DNA from: Golubevia sp. BC0850
Lineage: Eukaryota; Basidiomycota; Exobasidiomycetes; Golubeviales; Golubeviaceae
NCBI GenBank assembly: GCA_012976225.1
Contig: JAAVVG010000005.1
Location: 434,001-498,000 of the forward strand
Reading direction: 5' to 3'
DNA length: 64,000 bases
Under the pieces are notes generated by a model that had not been told where the DNA came from, ran no database searches, and saw nothing but the letters and a program-made list of their open reading frames with translations. The position numbers and the translations under genes are program-made. Position 1 is the stretch's first letter. The number at the start of each line of letters is the position of its first letter. This document shows positions 43,101-54,903 of this stretch, piece by piece.

Positions 43101-45186
43101 TCATACAACCACTTGCCACCAACCTGCCGCACCAAATAAGAGCCCAATCCCAATCAGGAGAGAAGAATAAGTCATGATAGCAAACCCTAACCTTGGCAGA
43201 GAGATTGTCCAAAGAGTCGTTAAGCAACTATGCACTGAAATCAATAGAACCAGAATTGGAATTTGAGAAGAAGTAGATGGGAAGATTGGAGGATCATGGA
43301 AATGAGGAGTAAAAGGACTTGCCAAAGAATTGAAATCGTTGTTGTTGATATCGAAATCGTGTTGTCTTTGCCGACCTCTTCTACCTAAACCTCCACTCCA
43401 GATTGGACCTAAATCTTGCACAATAGAGGCAGCTGCTAACATCGTTAAAGCAAAATTCCAAATGATAGAATCTATCCTCCAAAGTCCACATAGAGTCACT
43501 GGAACCAAAGATAGAGAAGTTCCTAATTGTGCTTCTAATTCTGATCTCTTGTGAAGAAGTAATAGAGATTGGATTCTTGAATCTAAAGTCGTAAGGATGG
43601 GTGAAAGTGATTCGATTGATGAATCATCCCCTCCAGATTCAATACCTGTGACATTGAAATTGGAGTTTGAGTTGAGGATAGGATTGGAAAGTAAGGAGAT
43701 TGAAGAAGTTGAAGAATCTGGAGATTTGATGGTCGGTTTGGGATTCGGACTTGGGTTCGATTGGGATTTTTTTGGAGAAGTGTTTGAGGTTGAGCCATAA
43801 TTTGGGAGTCTGGAAGATGAGGATGAAGACATTAGAGGAGAGGAACTCGGGTTTGGATTGGTGTCTTCATTTGTTTCTTCCTTACTGACCAGACCACCAC
43901 TGGAACCAGTAGCTTCATATTTGTCTTTCAGGATTTCAGTATTGAAAGGAATTTTGGGAAGGAAGGAGTTGCTCTTGAAGTTCTCCTTCCCGTTGTCCTC
44001 CCCATCGTCCGCAGCGAAATTTGGTCCTGTTGGTTGGTAAATCTCTCGCTCATCCGTGAACGTATCTACATCGGGATAGATAGTACTTGGAGAGTAAAGA
44101 GATAGCTGTTGGAAGAGTTGGTAGGATCCGAAAAGGACCTCGGTCGTCGCCCCTACCCAAGACAGAAGAAAAAGCGAGCAGAAGTTAGCAAAGAAATGGA
44201 AGTTTCGAGACAGCACAGTTCCAAAAACTGTTCTGTGACTCACACCCTAGAGAGCACCAGAGTGCAAGCTTGAACCTGATGTCGGTAGGTTGTAAAGAAT
44301 GATCCAGATCCGAAATCCAAGGTTCGTGAGAATGTCCCTGGCCTGGAGGAGGTAAACTTCCTCTGCCATTTTCGTCGTGACCATGTAATCTTGGAATCTG
44401 AGCTCTGACTAGTGCGAAGGAAAGAATCAAAGATCCCAATCTCAAAAGTTCTAAAAAGGAAGTTCTTATCAAGACTGAAAAGAAAGTTGAAGCTGCGGAT
44501 GAGATGGTACTCGTTGAGGATAGATCTTCTTGTTCATCTTGATCGAATTGTTGTGTTTGAGTATTCTTAGACTCGAAAATAGGTAAAAGAGAGTAAAGCT
44601 TGAAGAAAAGATTAGAGATTGAAAGGCAGAAAGGTCTGAGAGCATAAGAAGCCAACCAAGAAGTAGATGCTAAGACTAAAGCAGAAGAAGTTAAACCAGA
44701 ATTGAGAATGGCAGAACATCTTTGAGATGAAAGTCTATTTGAGTCTTGAGGTGAAGGTAATGGAATGTGACTTGGTTGCACAGAAGAGAGTGAGAGTGTC
44801 GAATAAGATCTTTTCAGAAGCGGGAGAGCGTGAAGATGGCATGGAGAGTAAATGGCTAAGCAGAGGCAGATGATGAGAAGTAGTAAAGCTGGAATTAGAG
44901 CGAGAGAATGAGATAGAACTAATGACTTGTACTCTTTAGCAGTTAATGAGTTTACTTGAAGAGAGATTGAACTCGAAGAATCGCAAGAGCTGGAGCCAGC
45001 AGAGGAGGATCTGGTATCACCATTCTCTCTTCTTTCTTCTTTGATTTTCTGTTTTGAAACTCTTTCCCTTTCGATTGATCCACTTCTGATAGAATAATTT
45101 GAACTCATTCCCTTCAGAGATGCGTTGTGTAGAGACCAAGAAGTTGCGATTTCTGAGGTCATCTCTTGTCGCAAGTCGCACCCCAT
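43101..45186 (-). CDS. multi-pass membrane protein of unknown function
   Basis: Minus-strand exons 45186-44244 and 44152-43101 sum to 1995 nt (664 aa). Hydrophobic helices are visible at ALIPALLLLIICLCLAIYS (about residues 90-115), in LTSSALVLASTSWLASYALR, in SFLELLRLGSLILSFALVRA, in LALWCSL and the following segment, in IIWNFALTMLAAASIVQDLG, in IPILVLLISVHSCLTTLWTI and at the C-terminus (YSSLLIGIGLLFGAAGWW). Long Ser/Asn/Pro-rich linkers separate the N- and C-terminal helix groups. There is no signal peptide; the N-terminus is hydrophilic. I do not recognise a family. It may be a basidiomycete-specific transporter-like or ER/vacuolar membrane protein. An earlier or later Met could be the true start. 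Confidence 0.75.
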
Positions 45187-45431
45187 CTGGCTCTGCTAAC
45201 AGCATCAGCTCCCTAGACAACCAATCTCGATTGAAGCAAGATCAAAAGTTATCATCAATTTTCTTGAATCTTCAGACCCCAAGTCAAGAAAGTCAAGTGC
45301 AGTATCGGACAAGAGAGCCTCAAGTAGAGTCAGATTAGAACCAATCCATCCATCCAAGTCTTTTCCCTCCAGAACTCGATTCTAGATTCTCAGTACATTT
45401 CCTAAGTGTCTATCAAAATCAATCCGTCATC

Positions 45432-48400
45432 ATGTCAAGGTGAGTCTCTATCCTTTCCTTGCCATGATTGCTCTGATCCCATTCGGCCAGTCCTGGTCCA
45501 GGTCCTGCCTCTCCACCTTTCTTCCTGCCTTTGCCTTTGGCTATCTTTTCTTCTTATTCCTCTCTATTGACCTGCCTGCTGAGCATACTCGCAGCTTCAA
45601 TCTACCTTACTGATCTCACTTTCATCAATCTCTCCCTTCCCTCAGTTATGACAAGCTGATAAAGTCAGCCACCAAACCGAAAGCTGTCCCACCAAAAGCC
45701 AAATACATTGATCCAATCATCGCAGCCACTTTTGCAAAGGATGGAAGCTTACAAGACATGTGTCGAAGTTTGATTGCCAGACTAGCCGATAGAGATGGAA
45801 TAGTCAGTATACTCGTCTTACTGTATCCACTTGCATCTCTTCATTTCCCTCTCTGAACCTTCTCACTCCCCCCTTCTCCGTCAGGTCGTCTTCAAAGCTC
45901 TGATAGTCTTACACACTATGATCAGAAACGGAGGGATCGACAACGTTCTCTCTCATCTAGCTTCTTCTGGAAATTCAAACGATGGAGGCTCAGCTTCTGT
46001 CAGGTTAAGGAACGTCGGCAAGCAGAATTGGCATGGAGAGACTCCTCCTACTCTTAGTTCCTATTCCACTTACATTGATGATAGGATTAGAGCTTATAGA
46101 GAACTTAGACATGATGTCATTCGATCTACTGAATCAAGTGGCAGTGGAATGAGAGGAGGTGGAGCTGGAGATGGAAGAGGTGAACATGCTAACAGGTTGA
46201 GAAGGTTGACTGTCGAGAAGGGACTCTTGAGAGAGATTGGAATCACCCAGAAGGTCGGGAATGCGGTTTTGAAATGTTCGGTGAGTTTATGATTTCAGAG
46301 GAGTAGGTTGGTAATGGGGAGCTAGGGTAAAGGGAGGTCAGTGGAAAGCGGAAGTGAAGGTCCTGAGCCATCTGATAGGGTTCTCGGTTCGAAAGCTGCT
46401 CAAGAATTTGTCATATTTCTTGAAATCCTCGGAAACTGACTTGTCTCGACCCCTTCTTCCCCACAGTTCTTCCACGACGATCTTGGAGATGAATTGACTC
46501 TAACAGCTTTCCGAATGACTTTGAAAGATTTGCTTGCTCTCTACACAGCAGTCAATGAAGGAATCATCAACATGCTGGAGCACTATTTCGAAATGTCAAA
46601 ACAAGATGCAACTAGAGCTTTGGAGCTTTACAAGAGGTTCGTCAGGCAAACTGAGACTGTTGTAGCTTATCTTTCAGCTGCTAGGAGAGCCGCAAGTTCC
46701 ATCAACATCAACATTCCAAACTTGAAGCATGCACCTACTTCTCTGGCTGGTGCTCTGGAGGAATACTTGAATGATGAGAATTTCGAAGAGAACAGGATCA
46801 CTTATAAGGAGAACAGAAGAGTGGCCGAGGGTGGCACTCCAGCTCCAAAGAAAGAGAAGAAAGAAGGCGAGTTTCATCGCTGGTGCTCGATGTGCTTGTA
46901 GGCAAGGGAAACTGAATGTATGCCTTCGACCTGCCCTGCTGACGATGTCTTAAACTTCCGTTTTTCTCTACAGCTCCAAAAGAAGCTCCCAAATCAGCCG
47001 ATGCTACTTCTACTCCCTCAACATCTACAGCACCTCCCACTGCTTCGAATCCTCAAGCTCTTCAAGACTTCTTCTCCTCGATTGAGAACGAACAGGAGAA
47101 CATGTTCAATCCAGGTGGACATGGAGCTCAGATTCCAGGTTCGAGCTCGTTCGGAGGAGGTCTCTTTGAGCAGCCTGGAGGTGGAATGGGAGTAATCCAA
47201 CAACAGCAACAGCCGACTGGAATGATGGGAATGCCGACTGGAATGGGTATGGGTACTGGAATGGGAGGAATTCAACCTCAAATGACTGGATACAATCCTT
47301 TCCTTCAACAGCAGCAACAGCAACAGATGATGATGCAGCCCCAACAGACTGGTTTCCTGCAACCTCAAGCTACTGGATTCAATCCTTTCAGACAGAGCAT
47401 GATGATGCCTCAGGCGACTGGAATGGGAATGGGAATGGGAGAAATGGGAATTGGAATGAATGGAATGCAGCAATCGCCTCAACCTCAACAACAGCTTCAA
47501 TCTCAAGCGCAACCTCCAGTCTCGCCACAGCCATCTCAGCTTCAGTCTCAAACTCTTAGACCTGGTCTTGGAAGTCTAGGAAGTATCTCTGAGGATTTGA
47601 CAGGAAATGGTCAGAGTCAATCTAATGGACAGCCATCTTCAGGTCTCACCGCTTTCAATTCTGCTTTCAGTCAACAGCCTTCCTCTATGCCTTTATCTCC
47701 TTCAGCATCTTCTTCTGGGCCAGCAACGTCTTCCTCTTCCTTCGTATCCAAGCCGATCGTCGCTCAGAAGACGGGCTCTAGAAATCCTTTCGCTCCTCCC
47801 CCTGGATCGACTCCCCCACCGTCACCGCCTCCAGCTGGACCTAAAGGACCTTCTCTCAATCAACTAGCTTTCAGTGCGTTTGGAAATGGCCAAACAGGTG
47901 GAGGTGCTTACGGACTTGGAGCTGGAGGTTGGGACCCAAATTCGCAGCTGCAATCTCAGCAATCCCCTCAGCCAACAGGACTTCAGCCGCAACAAACTGG
48001 TCTGATAGGAAGTGTAGCTTCTGAATTCGCCTTCTCAAAACCTCAAACCAATGGAACGACGACTTCACCTGCTCCAACTCAGTCCACTCTTCCAACAGCC
48101 ACTGGATCGACAAATGGATTCTCCTCCACCTTCTCTTCACTCTCTCTAGGTGGTCCAAGTAGTTCAGCTGCCTCTCCAACGAATCTCAACACAAGTACAA
48201 ACAATCCTTTCCCTTCCTTCCCTCCTTCTACTCCTCAACCTCAACAAGCTATCCAACCTCAAGCAACTGGATTTGGTGGCTCTTCAGTTCTACCCTTCAA
48301 ACCTTCATCAAGCTTCGGAGCTTCCCTAGCGACTCAACTTCCAGGTCAACAAACTCAACAACAACCTCTTTCTGCTCAGATGACGGGGAACAATCCATTT

Positions 48401-48595
48401 ACTGCCTTCACTAACAATCAAAACGGATCACTCACTCCAAATCATCAGCAGAGCAGTCTTTCTCCTCAACCTACTGGTTATCAAGGATCTTCTAATGTGA
48501 AACCGTTCCAACCAACTTCTTCTTTCGGTCAGCAACAACTTCAGCAACAGCAGACGGGTCAGGCTCAAAATGCTCAGTTTGGGTCTCTGTTCTAG
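45432..48595 (+). CDS. AP180/CALM-type endocytic adaptor (ANTH domain, Yap1801/2 homologue)
   Basis: Binds PI(4,5)P2 and clathrin-coat proteins at endocytic sites. Exons 45432-45439, 45646-45802, 45885-46280, 46467-46866 and 46974-48595 sum to 2583 nt (860 aa). The ANTH domain covers about residues 1-300: MSSYDKLIKSATKPKAVPPK (lysine-rich lipid-binding start), ALIVLHTMIRNG, LTAFRMTLKDLLALYTAVNE and ALELYKRFVRQTETVVAYLS. The rest is Gln/Pro/Ser-rich. It carries five NPF motifs (YNPF, FNPF, RNPF, NNPF twice) for EH-domain partners. About nine sites match [LIVM]xxQxTG, for example IQPQMTG, LQPQATG, LSAQMTG and LSPQPTG, the phosphorylation motif of Ark1/Prk1-type kinases. Exon 1 is 8 nt. The exon 4 donor is GC (GCGAGT); only this join keeps the frame. 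Confidence 0.92.
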
Positions 48596-48931
48596 AAGGA
48601 AGATCGGGAATCGACTCTGTTAGGGATTTCTCTTATTTTTCTGCTTCCTTTTTCTGTGTATACATGTACCCAGACGTTCACACGTCTATTTAATTCATTT
48701 TCTCTTTCGTTCTCCAGTTAGTGGTGACGTTGTAATTGTGCTGTGACGAAAAAGATTGGATATGGCAAGTTTTCAGTTCGTGGAGAAGAAGAGACGGTAA
48801 TTGAAAGCGGACGTAAAGCTACAAATGTGAGAGTGAGAAAGAATTGATCTAAGAGTACAAGTTACGTGAAAAAAGAAACAAGACAGCAAGAAAGTCGTCA
48901 AAAGAAAAAGCTTCGAGATGAAAGTGATCTC
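48596..48931. other. convergent 3' intergenic region
   Basis: 336 bp between the AP180-type gene and the minus-strand gene ending at 48932. AT-rich with TATTTAATTC-like and TGTATACATGTA segments that fit transcript 3' ends. No gene seen. Confidence 0.45.
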
Positions 48932-50856
48932 TCACTGCAGTAGAATGAATTTCGAACAAATCAAGGAAGTGAACTTCTCTTGTTCTTGGGTTTCTGAATC
49001 CTTTTCTTCGATTTTAAACCTTTTGAGAAAACTTGAAGTAATCAAATCCATCTCACATTCAACCTCTATAGGATCCCAAATACCAACTCTTAACAAAGGA
49101 TTAGAATTTCTCTCTTGACCTTGAACTTGGTTCGAAGTAAGAGAACCCAGTATCTTGTCCAAAGTGATGAAAGCAGATTTAGATCCTTCTCTAGTAGTTG
49201 GAGAAAGTGAAGAAGAGAATAGAACGAAGATTGGAGATTTGAAAGTTGAGATTATCGATTGAGAAGAAGAAGGAAGGCTGAACTCCAAGATTTGCGATTC
49301 GGTATCAATGAACGGGTCGTTGTTGGGTTTTGAAGCTGATGGGACAGGATCTAATGATTGAGGTTGTTCCTCTTCGATGCAAATCGTTAAGACTTGGGTT
49401 GGCTTAGCTCTAGAGGGCGAAAATGGAGTAGAAAGGTTGTTCTGTTTGCCATTCAAGTCTGCCTCCTTGGATGGACCAAGTAATTTTTCTAGATCTTGAT
49501 TCACTGGAAGAACCTTGAGGACCTTCAAAAGGTGATGGGGAGCAGAGGCTTGAGGAAATTTGGAAGAAGAGGCAACTTGGTTGTTTGCAGATTTGAAGAT
49601 TCCGGGCTTCAACTTTGAGGGTGAATTGCTCTTGGCATTAGATCTTGCTTGTTCATGTTCAAACATAGTCCAGTCTGTTTTGGCTCTTGTGAGTAAAGCT
49701 GAAGCTCTCGAAGCTAGACCATTCCTGATGGAAGAATGGAACGGAGGGGACGAAAGGAAGAATCAGTAAAACAAAATTGGAAGTTGAATGTATGCCATCT
49801 TTATCTGACCCCAAATTGAAGCACTTACTTGATCCACTTTAATTTACCATCTTTCTGAGAAGGAGATCTAGCCAAAGCCCAAGTACCCATATCTAAGATC
49901 TCTTTCTTTCCAATTCTTTTTCCCAAAGGTTCTTTCCCCGCTTCTTCTTCCCCTGATTCCCTCGGTCTTTTCTTGAGGTTATTGTTTAAAGGACTCTCTA
50001 AATCTGTACCATCTTTCGATCTCATCCACAATTCCTCTTTGGCTTCTGCCTCTGGACCTCTTAGTCTCGAGGTCGAAGGAGAGGTTTTGCTGTTCTTGGA
50101 GGGACTCAGATTGAACCCATGAGAATTCGAAAAGGTGGAGAGTCTGGTCTTACTTGAATTCGCGCTTGTATTTGAAGATTTACTAGGGGAAGATTTTGAT
50201 GACGTACTTTCTTTGACTTTTGGAGGCACCAAAGCGGAAAGTGGACGGCTTGAAGACTTCCCCTTTACCTTATCTAAAGTAACGGGGTTCTTCGGAGTGA
50301 CAGATAAAAGAGGATTTTCAGCAGATCTCCATCCGGCTAAAGAAGTAGAAGTAGGCTTCTTAGGCGCTGGAGTTGTTGGATCTCTTTCTTTCTCTTTACC
50401 TTTATCATTTCCAGATCTTCTGGTTCCGAACTCGATGGAAGACATTCTTTTGGGAGTTGCAGCAGTGGTCTTACTTCGGAGGTTGCTATTCGAACCAGTC
50501 TTCACCTTCCCAAATGGATCTAGATCAAGCCTTTTCAACTGAGCCTTCTTTGGAGAAGTTCGTTCTGACTTCCATTCTTCTTTTAGACCATAACCTCCTC
50601 CCATAGTCATGTCTTGTTCTCTTCTTGAAAGCTCCTTGTCAGTGTCGTCTGTTGATTCTGATTGATTTGAACTTGATGAAGAGGATGCATAGGAGACGAT
50701 TCTTCGAAGACTTGGAACGGCTGCTGACTTTGAGGTTGAAGCTATGGCATTTTGCTTCGGATCTGACTTTGATTTCGAAGCGGAAGTGGTAGTTGGATTG
50801 AATCGATTCATAGGAGAGTCATTGACTTGAGATTGATGAGGAAGTTCAGGTGGCAA
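48932..50856 (-). CDS. large Ser/Lys-rich protein of unknown function
   Basis: Minus-strand exons 50856-49829 and 49724-48932 sum to 1821 nt (606 aa) with a GTAAGT donor and CATCAG acceptor. The first half is highly charged and Ser/Lys/Pro-rich, with SP/TP sites (TSPKKAQ, VTPKNPV, NLSPSKN) and basic clusters such as KKRPRESGEEEAG and GKRIGKKE that could be nuclear localisation signals. Conserved-looking blocks are MGTWALARSPSQKDGKLKWI and, at the C-terminus, RVGIWDPIEVECEMD and SLICSKFILL, which suggest a small folded beta-rich domain. Nuclear function is inferred from composition only; no family is recognised. It diverges from the Ccc1-like gene. Confidence 0.7.
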
Positions 50857-51129
50857 AGAAAGAGAGGATCGATCTAATGGAAGAACTAATCGAAGACGTG
50901 TTGGAGGTGTTTGAAGTCAGTGAGGCTGGTAATGATACCCAAGTTACGTTTCTGGTTGTCGATTTTGGTAAAAAGGGAGAAAGAAGTTGATTAGAATTAG
51001 GTCGAAGATGATTGGGGGAAAGGAATAAAGCAACAAGATGAGATTAGTGAGATTTTTCTAATCTCCTCTCTGGGTTCTCGATTCTTCCCACATTCCCACC
51101 CATCATATCCTTCCAGCTTAACGTCTAAG
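50857..51129. promoter_or_regulatory. bidirectional promoter, unknown protein / Ccc1-like transporter
   Basis: 273 bp between divergent starts. I see no clear HGATAR pair or other named iron-response element by eye. Promoter role is inferred from layout. Confidence 0.4.
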
Positions 51130-52474
51130 ATGCCTTGCAATCCAGAAGACATTCAAACAGGAGCTTGTGACAATTGCACTTGCAACAAATCATCCCAGCA
51201 ACCTCAATCTTTCCAGATCTCCAAAAAATTAAGGTCAACTGAATCAACACCTCTGCTATGGAACACCACTTCAATTTCCGCCTCTACCTCTACCTCGAAT
51301 CAAGATCAAGAATCGCTGAATGAGGTTCCAAAGAAGTGTGAACATTTGGTACGACCTACTCAGGTGTGTTGTAGGGATTTGAAGAAGGATGACAGACAGC
51401 TCATTGACCCAGATATCATTAGAGACTGTATCATTGGTCTCAGTGATGGCTTGACTGTGAGTAGTTTGGATAGATTCCCTTCTGAATCGGATTGGGCTGG
51501 GACAGAAGAGCAGAAATGAGCTTTGAAGGAGGCGATACAAAATACAGATGCCTTATCCGTTGCACCTCTCCATCTCATCATTCTCTCTGAAAGGTCCCCT
51601 TTGCCTTGACAGCGGGATTATCAGGTCTTCAAAGTAGTAGAATCGTAGTACTTGCTGGGATCGCTGAGTTGGTAAGTTCCCACCTAGAGGTCTTGAGTCA
51701 CTCAATCCCGTCTCAGCTCTAACCCAAGAGGCCACTTTGACGCTAACAACTTGTTCAATTCAATCCAATGCTTCTAATATCCTCTCAGGTCTCTGGAGCG
51801 ATTTCCATGGGAGTCGGAGGTTTCCTTTCAGCCCAAGCAGAAGTTGATCATTATCATCATCAAACAGCTTTGACTTCTCAAAGAGTCTCTCGTTCATGTC
51901 TTGGAGAAATGGAAAGAGAAGTTTCCGAAATTTTGGAACCTTTTGGTTTATCAAAAGAACTTTCAGAGAAAGTAGCCTCTGAACTGAGAGCTTTAGAACA
52001 AGCCAGACAACAAGGAGAAATCAACAATTCAGAAGAAGGTTTAACTCCTTTCCTTTTGAAGCACGAAGGAATAGAAGAAATTCCAACCTCTAGAATTTGG
52101 AAAAGTGCAATTACGATTGGATTCAGTTATTTTATGGGTGGGTTGATTCCTTTGTTACCTTATATTTTCATTAAGAATGTTAAGGATGCTTTGCTGGCTT
52201 CATGTGTGGTTACTGGAGTCATTTTATTGTTGTTTGGTATGATTAAACAACGATTGACTGGAGGGGAAACTAACGCCAAAGGTCTGATTTGGTCGGCTCT
52301 TTCAACACTCTCAGGTGAGTTCAGTTGTTTTGGAGTTGACTTTCCATGAGATGGAGATTTCACGTGTTCAAAAGCCCCTTATTACTGACCGCTGTTCTTT
52401 TCCCTTTGACCGAAACAGTTGGAGCTCTAGCCGCTGGTGCCTCTTTTGCCATCGTCAGAGCTTTGGAGTCTTAG
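51130..52474 (+). CDS. Ccc1/VIT1-family vacuolar iron/manganese transporter
   Basis: Moves Fe(II)/Mn(II) into the vacuole for storage and detoxification. Exons 51130-51456, 51594-51671, 51789-52314 and 52419-52474 sum to 987 nt (328 aa). Family signature: DIIRDCIIGLSDGLTVPFAL, then LTAGLSG, VVLAGIAELVSGAISMGVGG, FLSAQAEVDHYHHQ (metal-binding start of the cytosolic helical domain) and SYFMGGLIPLLPYI. Five membrane segments are seen, the last in GALAAGASFAIVRALES. The cytosolic helical region between seg. 2 and 3 is rich in Glu, as in VIT1. The N-terminal 90 residues are Cys/Ser-rich (CNPEDIQTGACDNCTCN) and not part of the core family; the cysteines could sense or bind metal, which is speculation. 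Confidence 0.92.
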
Positions 52475-53344
52475 AAAAAGACTACCAACATATCATCAAA
52501 CAAAAGAAGTCTTCTTCCACCATCTGTCTTGACCCTTCCTCTCTTCAAACCTTTCAACCTCTTTTCTGAAAGATCTTTTTGACACTCAGGGACCAATCGT
52601 TAAAGCCAAAAAAAAGAAACTCAAATTCAAATCCTTCTCCAATGTAACGGGTCATTTTGTCATGTTTACTATAATTTCTTCCCCCCTCTTCAAGCTTCAA
52701 GTCACCTACAACTCCTCTCTCTTTCCCCAATGTCTCTCTTTCCGGAACGATCCTCCAATTTTCTCTCTCTTTCTCCCTCTCTTTGAAAAAGCAAGCAAAT
52801 CCCCGTCTCTTTTAAGTTCACTCTCCATTATTTTTACTCAAACGTCTTGTAATGCGTCACCTATCTTTCTGGAAATCTCAGCTCTTTCATTGACCGAACT
52901 AGTTTCTGCCTGCTCTGCCAGATGACTAATAACTCGCGATAGCCATGAAGACAAGAAACCCCCAGATCAGAACCAAAAAAAATTGTGGTTTGAATTTTGG
53001 ATCGACCAAAGTAAGTTAAAAGAAGAGATAGTGTATCATGGGGATGGGAGAGAGGGAGAAATCTAAGAAATTAAAAGAACATATGGGGCAAGGAAGATCG
53101 AAAGGGATGATGGAGAGAGGAGTGAGGACCGGGGGCAAGGAAAGAGACATTGAAGCTAACGGAAGGTTGTTCGCCATGGGTATTAGAGAAAGAGGCTTGT
53201 TGATTTAAAAAGGTAAGGCTATGAATAAAATAGTTCATTAAAGGTTTTGCTTTCTGTTCCCTTCTCAATCAGGGAGAGAGAGAGAGAGATTGTGATTTTC
53301 AATCTATGGTTGTTTGGATCTTCTAAAGAGAGACGCACATCCTT
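52475..53344. other. 870-bp convergent 3' intergenic region
   Basis: Lies between the Ccc1-like gene (plus) and the sterol desaturase (minus). Both 3' UTRs are expected. CT-rich at 52700-52800. Open frames here are short and featureless. No RNA gene recognised. Confidence 0.45.
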
Positions 53345-54903
53345 TTAAACCGATTTTTTACTTTCAGCCAAATCTTGAGCCTTAGCTTGTTCCTTAGCGG
53401 CTTTCTCTCCTTTCCCAGTGACAGCCAACAAAGGATCATCTTCAGCTTTCGGAGCTCTATAACTTCCACCTAAACGATCACAACCAGTGAAATATTGACC
53501 ATAATTGACTGTGAAGTATAAATGATGTAAAGTGTGATGTGAAGGTCCGTTGATGATCTTTTCTAAAGGTGAGTTGCAAATCATGTCGGAATCGTGAATC
53601 TGGGGAAAAGAGAAGGCAGGAGAAGATTTGATGTTAGAAGGCAAAACTGGAAGTTGAGAACGAGAGATTGATTGTGAACTCACCAAGATACTCCACATGT
53701 TAACGAAGACGAATAGACCCATGTAAACCCATCTGTGAAGAGGGAATAGGAAAACGAAGATGTGATAGGGTAATGATTGAGCGTATCCATCGATTGGGTG
53801 GAAAGCGTGGGAGGCGAATGGAGTTGGAACTGTAGTAGTTTGGAGAGACGTTTGAAAATCGAAATGTCAGATAAGATGAACCAAGAGGAAAGAAGGGGAC
53901 TACAAGGAAAAGAAGGGAGTACAAGCCGGGAAGAAGGCTCCGGTCCTCCCTGCATTGGGAGATCTCCTCCTCAGACTGCATCTCCGACCGTCTCTTCATC
54001 TATCCATCATGATGGATTCCATCTCGGTTTCCAGAAATGCAAGCATTCAACCTGTCGCCATCGACCTTTTCCCTTTCTCCCTAACTGAGCTCTCCTTCTT
54101 CTCGCGTCTGGAAACTCACCAAGCCATTTGTGATGTGGTTTGTGTACATGTTTGTAAAGTCTTGGATGATGTTCTAACCTATGAACCCAATAAATACAGA
54201 AATCAGTGAAAACCAAGAAGAAAGGAACTGAAAGAGCAGCGTAAATCCAACCCCAAGGATGAGCGTCTATTGAATCATAAATCTTGGAATGACCTCTAAC
54301 TTCAGCAACAAACCAAGGTAAGGTTAATAAATCTAAAGGAGCGAAAGCTGAAACTGAAGCATTGATCTCTAATCTAACTTGGTTCTTTAAAAATCTTGGA
54401 TGTTTCATCATTTCTTTGTTGAAGAAAAAGTAGTAAGATGCCGTGGCGAAGGAGAAGTAGAGTAGAACGATTCCAACATAAGTGATGGCATATAGGGAAA
54501 TGCATTGTCTGAAAAAGAGAGAAGAGAGTGATCATTAGTTGGTCTGAAATACTATCGAGGGGTAGAATGGAGAGAGGATAGCTTACCTGTAAAAGTTATC
54601 TCTAGGTAAAGAGGATAAACCTTGCCATTTGCTACCCCATTCTGATGCACCAACCACAGCGTTCTGAAGATGTTCGATTGATTGTGAATCGATTAAAGAT
54701 GAAGTGAAATTTGAACCAAACTGATTTAAAAGAGTAGGTTGTTTTGAGATTTCATTGGCAAAAATTCCACCAGATTGACCTGCACCAGCTGCAGAAGCTA
54801 ATGAGGCAGCAGTTGAAAGGATTGATCTTGGAACTGATGGTAAAGCTGTAGCCCAAACTCTATCAAGTAAGTAATCATCTGCTAATTGTAATACCACGTC
54901 CAT
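53345..54903 (-). CDS. ERG3: Sterol C-5 desaturase (ERG3 type)
   Basis: ER membrane di-iron enzyme introducing the C5-6 double bond in ergosterol synthesis. Minus-strand exons 54903-54587, 54508-54120, 53829-53684 and 53599-53345 sum to 1107 nt (368 aa). The three histidine boxes are present: HRLEHH, HKPHH and HHTLHHLYFTVNYGQYF. Hydrophobic helices around ISLYAITYVGIVLLYFSFAT, WIYAALSVPFFLVFTDFCIY and FVFLFPLHRWVYMGLFVFV flank them. TPFASHAFHPIDGYAQSLPY is a strong family motif. The N-terminus MDVVLQLADDYLLDRVWA also fits fungal Erg3. A Lys/Ala/Glu-rich tail follows the last box (EKAAKEQAKAQDLAESKK). Identification is secure. Confidence 0.94.
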
